Source: Chitinophaga parva (lineage in GTDB: Bacteria > Bacteroidota > Bacteroidia > Chitinophagales > Chitinophagaceae). Taken from it: DNA of 64,000 bases. Within the stretch, counting starts at the first letter, position 1, and each line of letters starts with the position of its first letter. The stretch is from assembly GCF_003071345.1 (NCBI RefSeq), contig NZ_QCYK01000003.1, positions 124,001 through 188,000 on the forward strand, in the 5' to 3' direction. The notes under the pieces were generated by a model. That model saw only the letters and a program-made list of their open reading frames with translations, was not told the origin of the DNA and did no database searches. Of the stretch, positions 48,884 through 56,321 are shown one piece after another. Position numbers and translations under genes: made by a program.

Positions 48884-49810
48884 TTATTTATGGTTATAGG
48901 CCGCGGCAAACTCCCTGGCAAAGGCTGCCAGTTTCACGTTGCCCATGGGCGGCTGGTGCAGATGGAACTGTTCCAATGCTTTACCGCTGTGCATGGCGGC
49001 CTGCATAGCCACCATGGTTTCGGCCAGTTGTTGCGGCATCTTTGCCATTTTCAGGCCCTGCAACATTTGCTTGTCGGAGATCCGGACCCATTGCAGCCAG
49101 GGCTTGCCGATGGATGCACCAATAATGGCGGCCGCCTCGTTGCAGGTCATTTCTTCACTGCCCACGTAGCGTACCCGGTCCGGCGCCGGTGACTGTAAAG
49201 CTTCCGCGGCAGTGGCGGCAATATCTACCGGCGACACAAATACGATGCGGTCATCGCCCCCGAAATTACCCAGCAACAAACCGGTGCGCCCGCGCAATAA
49301 GGCGCCCAGCCCCAGGTAGCGGAGGGCCAGCAGTTTGCCCATAAACCCTTTGCCGCGTATCATGTTTGCGGAGAAGTAAAAATTAGTGTAGAAGTAGGCA
49401 GGGCGCAGTACACAAACGGTTACGCCCTGTATCTGTTCAAATTCATTTTCTACATTTTCGGCGCTCACCAGGTTGGCCGCCCACCCGCTCAATACTACCA
49501 CGCGTTTAATCCCAGCGGTTTTTACCGCCTGCATGTAATTGCGTGCTATCCTGCGCATGTAGGCCTGCTGGTCCGTCTGCGCAAAGTCCATGGGGATCAT
49601 GGCATACAGGGCATCTGCCCCGGCGAAGGTGTTGGTGAGGAAAGTCGCGTCTTCCAGTGAGCCGATGGCGGGTTTGGCATGCATGGCGGTGATAGCATCC
49701 ATCTTTTTCGGATCGCTGCTGATCACAGTGACAGCGTGGCCCTGGCTTACCAGCAGGCTGGTAAGGGGTTTACTGATATTGCCCAGTGAACCGGTAACGA
49801 TGATCTTCAT
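48884..49810 (-). CDS. NmrA-like NAD(P)-binding protein, tandem copy 1
   Basis: The protein has 308 residues. The Rossmann motif is IIVTGSLGNISKPLTSLL; the rest follows the NmrA/isoflavone-reductase type (ALYAMIPMDFAQ, RVVVLSGWAANLV, MTCNEAAAIIGASIGKPWLQW). There is no catalytic Tyr-x3-Lys of classical dehydrogenases, so it may be a redox sensor or a reductase of unknown substrate. The second copy upstream (49819-50712) has the same layout. It is likely in one operon with it and with the AraC gene. Confidence 0.85.
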   Translation of the reverse strand: MKIIVTGSLGNISKPLTSLLVSQGHAVTVISSDPKKMDAITAMHAKPAIGSLEDATFLTNTFAGADALYAMIPMDFAQTDQQAYMRRIARNYMQAVKTAGIKRVVVLSGWAANLVSAENVENEFEQIQGVTVCVLRPAYFYTNFYFSANMIRGKGFMGKLLALRYLGLGALLRGRTGLLLGNFGGDDRIVFVSPVDIAATAAEALQSPAPDRVRYVGSEEMTCNEAAAIIGASIGKPWLQWVRISDKQMLQGLKMAKMPQQLAETMVAMQAAMHSGKALEQFHLHQPPMGNVKLAAFAREFAAAYNHK

Positions 49811-49818
49811 ATAAAGGA

Positions 49819-50712
49819 TTATTGATGATAGGCGGCGGCAAAATCTTTTGCAAAGGTGTGCAGTTTGGTAGGGCCCTGTACCGGGCGGTGTTGGAAATAA
49901 TCTGCGTACAGGGTGCCGTTATGCACCTGGTCAAACATTTCCACGTAACCGGCGGCTATGGCGGGTTGCATGCCGGCGCTGAGGAGGCCCGCCAGCATCT
50001 GTTCATTGGAGATCACGTGCCATTGCAGGGCTGGTTTGCCAATGGCCTCACCAAGAATGGCTGCCACCTGGCTGCAGGTGAGCTCTTCACTGTTCACATA
50101 TACGACCTTGCGGTGTTGTGCGGGCAGGGTTATTTCTGCTGCAATAGCAGCTGCAATGTCTGCCGGCGCTACGTACAGGGCCATGTCATCCCCGCCGTGA
50201 TTGGCGGCAATAAAGCCCTGCTGTTTGATCATGCCAATGAAATGATACAGCGTATAATAAAACCCGGTGGGGCGCATGAAGGTAATGTCTACACCTTCCA
50301 GTTGGGCCAGGGTCTTCTCTGCCTGCGTGTGAAGCGCCAGTAGCCCGTTACCTTCCTGCATATGGGCTCCTATGCTGCTTAGGTGGATGAGCCGTTTTAC
50401 GCCTGTTGCGGCCACGGCTGCTTTGTAATTTTCCGATATAGCGCGGCAAAGTGCCATCAGGTCTGCAGTGGGATCATTGAAACTGGCCACAGGCGGTATC
50501 ATGGTGTACACCAGGTCTGCACCTGTGAAGGCCCGCGTTAAAAAATCACGGTCGAAGATAGTGCCGATAGCGGGGATGGCGCCCAGTTGTGTAATGGCGC
50601 CGGCCCTTTCCGGCTGGCTGCTGATCACGGTTACCTGGTGGCCCTGCTGTACGAGTATTTCAGTGAGCGGCTTGCTGATGTTGCCCAGCGCACCGGTTAC
50701 AGTTATTTTCAT
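49819..50712 (-). CDS. NmrA-like NAD(P)-binding protein, tandem copy 2
   Basis: The protein has 297 residues with ITVTGALGNISKPLTEIL at the start and ELTCSQVAAILGEAIGKPALQWHVIS near the end, matching the neighbour closely. Both share the ASI/AIGKP segment. It is probably the older or the younger member of a tandem duplication. Its upstream region holds a palindrome TTTGGTTTAGCCAAA, which may be a regulator site. The substrate is not known. Confidence 0.85.
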   Translation of the reverse strand: MKITVTGALGNISKPLTEILVQQGHQVTVISSQPERAGAITQLGAIPAIGTIFDRDFLTRAFTGADLVYTMIPPVASFNDPTADLMALCRAISENYKAAVAATGVKRLIHLSSIGAHMQEGNGLLALHTQAEKTLAQLEGVDITFMRPTGFYYTLYHFIGMIKQQGFIAANHGGDDMALYVAPADIAAAIAAEITLPAQHRKVVYVNSEELTCSQVAAILGEAIGKPALQWHVISNEQMLAGLLSAGMQPAIAAGYVEMFDQVHNGTLYADYFQHRPVQGPTKLHTFAKDFAAAYHQ

Positions 50713-50966
50713 GGTCTGGTGTTTTTATTAATGCAAATGTCCGCCAGTGCCGGCGGAAAGATTTAGCCGGATCGGCTTTTGGTTTAGCCAAATCGATAAC
50801 TGCTTCTCCGCGGCAACGCTTTATATTGGTGAAGGAGGGTGGCACAAGTCTCCACTAAATTTTATAAAATCTGCCCCCTGATTTCCGGATGTTTATTTTA
50901 TTTTATTTAATGAAATGCCTATTTTATTGATGTTTGTATAATAAAATATATTTATTGTTAAATAAA
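50713..50966. other. Intergenic region upstream of the NmrA pair and the tRNA-like gene
   Basis: The first 100 bases hold GC-rich inverted repeats (CCGCC/GGCGG near 50740) and the palindrome TTTGG-TTTAG-CCAAA near 50779. The rest is AT-rich and leads to the tRNA-like promoter. A 69-codon reverse frame at 50893-51102 overlaps the RNA gene and is not a gene. Confidence 0.4.
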
Positions 50967-50999
50967 TTTGTGTTGAATGCCGTTTGTGTTGTACATTTG
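50967..50999 (+). promoter_or_regulatory. Promoter of the tRNA-like RNA
   Basis: TTTG (50967-50970), 21 bases, then TACATTTG (50992-50999) fits the Bacteroidota consensus fully. Transcription should start near 51006, some 15 bases before the RNA. Confidence 0.8.
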
Positions 51000-51020
51000 T
51001 ATGGTCAACGACAAACACAC

Positions 51021-51159
51021 TGTGGGGTGATGAAATTGGCAGACATACCCTCTTGTCTCGGGGGTGAGGATCACGGGATAAACAGCGCATAACTGAAACC
51101 AATTATCTTATTGTGCGTTTGCTAACTGCCTCGTGGAGGTTCGAGTCCTTCTCCTACAG
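51021..51159 (+). ncRNA. tRNA-like RNA with a 70-nt variable arm
   Basis: The 139-base RNA folds as a tRNA: acceptor TGTGGGG with TCCTACA (51152-51158) and discriminator G; D-arm ATG/CAT with loop AAATTGGCAGA; anticodon arm CCCTC-TTGTCTC-GGGGG; T-arm GGAGG-TTCGAGT-CCTTC. The D-arm is of the leucine type. The loop would read GTC, which does not fit Leu. The variable arm is 70 nt (51065-51134) and itself folds: GAGG/CCTC at the base and an inner helix AAAC..GCGCATAA with TTAT..GTGCGTTT. No CCA follows the discriminator. It may be an odd tRNA, a tRNA-like regulatory RNA, or a tRNA with an inserted sequence. Its promoter and terminator are clear. Confidence 0.75.
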
Positions 51160-51164
51160 CTACC

Positions 51165-51207
51165 ATGCAAAGTCCCCGGAGGCGTCATGCTTCCGGGGAC
51201 TTTGCAT
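51165..51207 (+). terminator. Terminator of the tRNA-like RNA
   Basis: A perfect 16-bp stem (51165-51180 with 51192-51207) starts 6 bases after the RNA. The tail is poor in T, so termination may be incomplete. Confidence 0.8.
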
Positions 51208-51228
51208 TTCGGTTCATCTATATTCTGC

Positions 51229-51236
51229 TACCTTTG
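51229..51236 (+). promoter_or_regulatory. -7 element of the TRIC-like gene
   Basis: TACCTTTG fits TAnnTTTG, 45 bases before the chosen TTG start. A TTTG lies 24 bases further up. Confidence 0.55.
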
Positions 51237-51280
51237 CCCGGCCGGCTTGTGCCGGCAACTGTTTTAAAACACGCAGCAAC

Positions 51281-51907
51281 TTGAACCAGCTTCATCCTCT
51301 TTACTTTTTCATAGATCTTGCAGGCACCTTTGCCTTTGCCATCAGTGGTGCGGAAGCCGCCCGTCAAAAGGGGCTGGATATCTTTGGCATTGCCGTGCTG
51401 GCCTTTGCAGTAGCCTGCGGGGGCGGCATTATCCGCGACGTATGCATTGGCGCCATCCCGCCCGCGGGCTTGTCAGACTGGCATTACCTGGTTACCGCCA
51501 TTGCAGCGTCTATCATTACTATCACATTACAACCGTTGGTGAAATTGCTGAACCGGCCCGTGATCTTTTTTGATGCGCTGGGGCTGGCCCTCTTCGCCGT
51601 ATCCGGCGCCCGCAAAACGCTGAGCATGGGGTATAATAATGAGGTGGCCATCCTGCTGGGCATGATCACCGCGGTGGGTGGTGGCATCCTGCGGGATATT
51701 ATGCTGGCCCGCGTGCCGGTGGTGCTGGAAAAAGAAGTGTATGCCTCCGCAGCCTTGCTGGGAGCCGCTGTGGTTACCTTTGGTACCTGGTGGGGATGGG
51801 CGGGTGATGCTGTGTTCCTGGCGGGTTTCCTGAGCAGTTTTGCACTGCGCCTGCTGGCCATCCAGTTTCACTGGCAGCTGCCTGCATTTAAGGACAGGAA
51901 AGGATAA
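51281..51907 (+). CDS. TRIC-type (UPF0126) membrane channel protein
   Basis: The protein has 208 residues and about seven helices in two repeats. The repeats share FAFAISGAEAARQKGLDIFG and LFAVSGARKTLSMGYNNE, each with GGGIIRDV / GGGILRDI (the conserved GGG-x2-RD motif). This is the UPF0126 family, related to trimeric intracellular cation channels. The in-frame ATG at 51113 lies inside the tRNA-like gene, so I chose TTG at 51281 (MNQLHPLYFFIDLAG), which fits the family length. A -7 box supports it. The ion is not known; related proteins conduct K+ . Confidence 0.85.
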   Translation: MNQLHPLYFFIDLAGTFAFAISGAEAARQKGLDIFGIAVLAFAVACGGGIIRDVCIGAIPPAGLSDWHYLVTAIAASIITITLQPLVKLLNRPVIFFDALGLALFAVSGARKTLSMGYNNEVAILLGMITAVGGGILRDIMLARVPVVLEKEVYASAALLGAAVVTFGTWWGWAGDAVFLAGFLSSFALRLLAIQFHWQLPAFKDRKG

Positions 51908-51909
51908 CC

Positions 51910-54900
51910 CTATGCTTCATGCCGGGCAGACCTGCCATTCCGCAATCCCTTCACAAATTCGGAAGGGGCGCTGCCATATTCTTTTTTAAACATCCTGGAA
52001 AAATAAGAGCTGCTTTGTAACCCGATCCTGTCGGCCACTTCGGCCAGGGTTACATCTTCATGTGTCATGATGTAAATGGCCCGTTTTAGGCGGATCGTTT
52101 TAATGAACTCACCTACAGACTGGCCGGAAATGCCTTTGATCTTCTGGTATAATTTGGTGCGGCTGATGTTCAGGCGCGTACACAGGAAATCCACTTCCAG
52201 CTCTGGATTTTGCATGTTGTCTTCAATGAGTTGCAGCAGCGTATCCATGAAGCTCTTATCTTTTTCGGAATGTACCAGCTCCGTGGCCGCTATGAGATGG
52301 TTGTTCGTATAGCGCTGCTTTAGTTTTTCCGTTTGTTCAAAGATGTTGTTGATGGTAAGCAGCAGCAGGGAAATACTCAATGGTTTTACAAAATAGTAAT
52401 CGGCGCCGGATTCCAGGCCTTCCACTTTCGTTTCCAGTGCATCTTTGGCAGAAAGGATCAGGAAGGGAATATGGCTGGTGTCAAGGGATTGCTTAATGCG
52501 TTTGCAAAGTTCAATGCCATTCATGCCGGGCATCATCACGTCGCTTATGATCAGGTCCGGATTGTGTGCCGCCGCCAGGGTAATGGCGCTGTGGCCGTCT
52601 GCCGCCTCGTGGATGTGGTAATAAGGTTCCAGGGATCCTTTCAGGAAGGCGCGCAGTTCCACGTTGTCTTCCACCAGTAAAATGTGTTTGGCTTTGCGGG
52701 TGGTTATGCCGGCCTGGTGTGCCTGCTGCGCAGCCGGTGCCGGCGGTATGGCATCCGCCTGCTCCAGTTGTGCGCCCGCCGTTACGCCAGGGGCCATCAC
52801 TTCACTGGCGTCATAATTTTCTTTGCCCCACGGCAGCGACACCAGGAACTGGGTGCCCTTTTGGCGCTCACTGTACACGGCAATACGGCCCTTGTGCAGT
52901 TGCACCAGGCTTTTTACCAAAGCCAGGCCCACACCGGACCCCAGGTGATGGTTACTCACGCGGTAGTAGCGGTCAAAGATACTGGGAATGGACGTTTCGG
53001 AAATACCAATGCCGGTATCAGACACGAGGAAATAGCAATAGCGGGAGGCCTGGTACGTTTCGTTTGGCAGCGCAATGCCCACATTGAACGCGGGTGTGAA
53101 CTGGCCATGGTCCAGGAAATATTCCAGTGTTATATGGCCGCCGTTATTCGTGTATTTGAAAGCGTTATTTAATAAGTTCAGTAATATTTTTTCCAGTACC
53201 TGGGCGTCAAAATAATTATCCAGGGCAGGCAGCCCGGTGCGGTCGATGATGTCAAAGCGGATCTCCTTGCTTTCCGCCAGGGGCGCAAACTCGCTGTAGA
53301 GGCTTTGGCAGAAGTCGCCTACCGCCATGGGCTGCACCTGCAGGCGAATGGCTCCATCGGCCACCTTTTTAAAATTCATCAGTTCACCCACCAGGTTAAT
53401 GAGGCGTTTCACATTGCGCAGCATCAGTTGGTAAGCGTGCGCCCGGGTGGGCTGTTCATCTTCCGCTACCAGGTTTTCCAGCGGGCCGCGAATGAGGGTA
53501 AGCGGGGTGCGGAACTCGTGGGAGATATTGGTGAAGAGCTGCAACTGCTGCTGGTACAAGTGCTCTTTTTGCCGGTGCATGGCCTCCCGCTGCTGCTCTG
53601 CCACGGCGCGGAGTGCCAGCTCATTTTTGAGCCGGTACCAGCGGGCCTGGTAGATGTAAATGCCCAGCAGGATGGTGATGAAGAGCAGTAAGTAAAAGAC
53701 CTTGGCCGGGGTAGACTTCCACCAGGGCGGTATAACGGTAATGGCTACACGCGCACGTTGTGTGCTCCAGATACCGTCGTTATTGGAGGCCTCCACTATA
53801 AAGGTGTAGTCTTTGTAATCCAGGTTGCTGTAAGCCCCGCTGGGGTGGCGCCCGTCGGTATACTGCCAGTCCTTGTCATACCCCAGCAGTTTATAACGGA
53901 AGCGGCATTTCAACGGGTTGGCGTAGTGCATGGCGCTGAAGCTGATCACGAAATTATTTTGCAGGTGGTTCAGCTTCAATGCCGTGTCATGGGGAATGTA
54001 GCGGGCAGAATCTGCCGGAGCATTGTTTACCAGCAGCGTGGTGATCACCGGCGTGGCCGGCACCAGGTTGGGCGTGATCTCTGCCGGCTGGAAATAATTC
54101 AGCCCGTTAATGCCGCCGAAGAACAGCATGCCATGGGCGCCCCGGCAGGAGGAATTTACCTTGAAGCTATTGCCCTGCAGGCCGTCGCTCTTGTCATACC
54201 GTACCGCGGTGCCCGTGCGTGGGTCAAAGCGTTGCAGCCCGTTGCCCGCCAGCCAGATGTAGCCTTCATCATCCACTTCCAGCCCCTCCACATCTTTTAA
54301 AATGCCCTGTGTGAATGCGGTGATGGTGTAGGAGTCATCCGGCCGCAGCACCAGCCGGTTCAGCCCCCCGCCAATGGTGCCTATCCAGTAAGTGCTGTCG
54401 TTTTGTTTACCAATGGGGTAGGTGTAGTTGGAGCTCAGGGAATTGGGCTTGCCGGTGGCCAGGTAGCGCCAGCTTTTTACAATATTACCTTCCCGATCCA
54501 CGATCATGCGGGTAAGGCCGTGGGTGCTGGACACCAGCAGCTGGGGCCTCACGGAGTCTGCATGGATGAAAAAACTTTCCCCGTAATACTTCACATGGTA
54601 AGTGCCGCCGGCATCTTTTACGATCACGCCAAACTGGTGGGAGTGGTCCCCGAACCAGATGTTGCCAAAGCAATCCCTGGCCAGTACGTCTATCACGTGG
54701 TTGGGAAAATTTTCCGACCCCGGCGGGTGCAGGAGTTGCCTGCGGTCTGGCCGCATGATGGCAATACCGCCATTATTGCCTATCCAGAGATTGTGCGCAT
54801 TATCGGTGACCAGTGCGGTAATGGCATCGCCCGGCACGCGCACGGGCGTGTCATGGCTGTTGTACACGGCCACCACCTTTTGCTGCTGCAGGTCGTAATG

Positions 54901-55989
54901 ATTAAGGCCATTATAATTGGTACCTACCCAGAGGTCTTTCCCGTTCTCATCCAGGATGGCACGCACGTAGCTGCCAGACAGGGAGTGGGACGATTCCGGC
55001 AGGTGCTGAACGGTATAGAATTTTTTCTCGTGGAGGTCTGCATAATGTACGCCGTTGCCAAAGTTGCACGTCCACAGGCACTGGGAGCGGTCTATGAAAA
55101 TGCCCAGCAACCCGCTGAGGTTCACATATTTCACCGGGCTGTTGCTGCTGATCTCCTGGATAAAGGAGAGGTCTTGCCCCAGCCGCACCAGGCGCTGGCT
55201 ACCATTAATCCAGTAGTTGCCATCCGCCTCCTGGGCTATGCCAGTCACCCACCCGTTGATGGTGGTGGTTTTGGAAACGGTCCATGCACCGCCCGTGGGT
55301 TGCGCCAGGTAAAGATGGCCCCCCGTGCCCAGCACCAGCTGGCCGGCCTGGCCCAGGAACAGGCGGTCAAAATGGTTTTCCGGGCAGCCCTGCACCACAA
55401 GCGGGTGGGGCTTACCGTCCGGGGCCATCATCCACAGGCCCTTGGAGGTGGCCAGGTACAGGCGGCCGTCTGGCGCCATTGCCATATCATTCATGAAAAT
55501 GCCGGCAGGCAAGGAAAGGGGCTGCTCTTCCAGGGTAGTGTCCTGCAGTGTGTAAGCGCGCAGCACGCCGCCACCAGAGAGGGCATAAAAGGAGTGTGCA
55601 GACCGGATGAGCAGCCGGTTGATCTCCCGGACGGGCGCGCCTTTGCGCACGGTATAATTAATGTATTGCTCCCGGCGCGTGTCAAAGCGCTGGAAACCAT
55701 CTTCGGTACCCAGCCAGAGCAGGCCTGCACTATCCGCTGCCAGGCAGATCACCCGGTTGGCGTAGGCATTGCTCAGGGGATGGTTGCTATTGTAATACCG
55801 GCGGATGCGGTAGCCATCAAAACGGTTGATCCCGAACAGGGTGGATATCCAGATAAAGCCCTGTGGGTCCTGCACAACGTCCGTGGCATCCGTATGCGAA
55901 AGCCCTTCGTCCACCGTGAGGGCGTTAAAATGATAGGGATAGGATTGCGCCAGCACCCGCCCGCCCGCCAGGAGGAGCAGCAGTAGCAC
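51910..55989 (-). CDS. Hybrid two-component system regulator (HTCS)
   Basis: The 1359-residue protein joins all parts of a two-component system. A signal peptide precedes a periplasmic double beta-propeller (Reg_prop repeats such as GFIWISTLFGINRFDG and LWIGNNGGIAIMR) to about 690. A Y_Y_Y domain follows (about 700-755), and one helix lies at about 765-783. HisKA has NISHEFRTPLTLIRG (His about 823), then HATPase with SDTGIGIS. The receiver domain has LVEDNVELR and DVMMPGMNGIE (Asp about 1148). The protein ends in an AraC helix-turn-helix from about 1250. HTCS proteins sense glycan breakdown products and switch on polysaccharide-utilisation genes; the adjacent divergent GH2 gene is the likely target. 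No ATG exists in the leader; GTG at 55989 is the only usual start. Confidence 0.93.
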   Translation of the reverse strand: MLLLLLLAGGRVLAQSYPYHFNALTVDEGLSHTDATDVVQDPQGFIWISTLFGINRFDGYRIRRYYNSNHPLSNAYANRVICLAADSAGLLWLGTEDGFQRFDTRREQYINYTVRKGAPVREINRLLIRSAHSFYALSGGGVLRAYTLQDTTLEEQPLSLPAGIFMNDMAMAPDGRLYLATSKGLWMMAPDGKPHPLVVQGCPENHFDRLFLGQAGQLVLGTGGHLYLAQPTGGAWTVSKTTTINGWVTGIAQEADGNYWINGSQRLVRLGQDLSFIQEISSNSPVKYVNLSGLLGIFIDRSQCLWTCNFGNGVHYADLHEKKFYTVQHLPESSHSLSGSYVRAILDENGKDLWVGTNYNGLNHYDLQQQKVVAVYNSHDTPVRVPGDAITALVTDNAHNLWIGNNGGIAIMRPDRRQLLHPPGSENFPNHVIDVLARDCFGNIWFGDHSHQFGVIVKDAGGTYHVKYYGESFFIHADSVRPQLLVSSTHGLTRMIVDREGNIVKSWRYLATGKPNSLSSNYTYPIGKQNDSTYWIGTIGGGLNRLVLRPDDSYTITAFTQGILKDVEGLEVDDEGYIWLAGNGLQRFDPRTGTAVRYDKSDGLQGNSFKVNSSCRGAHGMLFFGGINGLNYFQPAEITPNLVPATPVITTLLVNNAPADSARYIPHDTALKLNHLQNNFVISFSAMHYANPLKCRFRYKLLGYDKDWQYTDGRHPSGAYSNLDYKDYTFIVEASNNDGIWSTQRARVAITVIPPWWKSTPAKVFYLLLFITILLGIYIYQARWYRLKNELALRAVAEQQREAMHRQKEHLYQQQLQLFTNISHEFRTPLTLIRGPLENLVAEDEQPTRAHAYQLMLRNVKRLINLVGELMNFKKVADGAIRLQVQPMAVGDFCQSLYSEFAPLAESKEIRFDIIDRTGLPALDNYFDAQVLEKILLNLLNNAFKYTNNGGHITLEYFLDHGQFTPAFNVGIALPNETYQASRYCYFLVSDTGIGISETSIPSIFDRYYRVSNHHLGSGVGLALVKSLVQLHKGRIAVYSERQKGTQFLVSLPWGKENYDASEVMAPGVTAGAQLEQADAIPPAPAAQQAHQAGITTRKAKHILLVEDNVELRAFLKGSLEPYYHIHEAADGHSAITLAAAHNPDLIISDVMMPGMNGIELCKRIKQSLDTSHIPFLILSAKDALETKVEGLESGADYYFVKPLSISLLLLTINNIFEQTEKLKQRYTNNHLIAATELVHSEKDKSFMDTLLQLIEDNMQNPELEVDFLCTRLNISRTKLYQKIKGISGQSVGEFIKTIRLKRAIYIMTHEDVTLAEVADRIGLQSSSYFSRMFKKEYGSAPSEFVKGLRNGRSARHEA

Positions 55990-56321
55990 GGGCAGCCATA
56001 CATTAATAAAGGAACGTTGCGGCAGCGGTATACGTTTTAGGATCAGTGGATAGGGGCAAGTTTACAAATTAAAACCCGTAATGCACAGTGCCAGTGGCAC
56101 CTGACCGGCGTGCGCGGGTACAATTGTGCCGGGAAAATGTACAATCCGGCAAGTTTTTTTTCACCTTTGTCCCGGGCAAATAAGTACAAAAGTGCAAATC
56201 ATATGCACGTTTGGGCAAATTGCCGGCTCCTTCGTTGTGCATCTTTGTAACCGTTTAGCATCCCTGCAAGGCCTTCCCAGGCACCAGGGGGGCCAAAACC
56301 ATGCTTTAATAAATCCAGATT
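55990..56321. promoter_or_regulatory. Divergent control region between HTCS and GH2 genes
   Basis: The gap between the divergent genes holds TAAACTTG-like (minus, near 56066) and CATCTTTG (plus, near 56250) -7 boxes. It also has three GNGCAAAT repeats (56174-56181, 56192-56199, 56213-56220) and a GTGCA/TGCAC dyad in between. The repeats are good candidates for the HTCS operator. Confidence 0.5.

Noticed and set aside
51021..51159. tmRNA or group I intron in tRNA-Leu as explanation of the tRNA-like RNA
   Set aside because: A tmRNA is about 350 nt and has a characteristic 5' end and reading frame not seen here. Group I introns are over 200 nt, while the extra part here is about 55 nt and folds as a variable arm.
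51113..51280. Upstream ATG start for the TRIC-like gene
   Set aside because: It lies inside the tRNA-like RNA and the terminator, and the extra 56 residues are not membrane-like. The family starts near the TTG at 51281.
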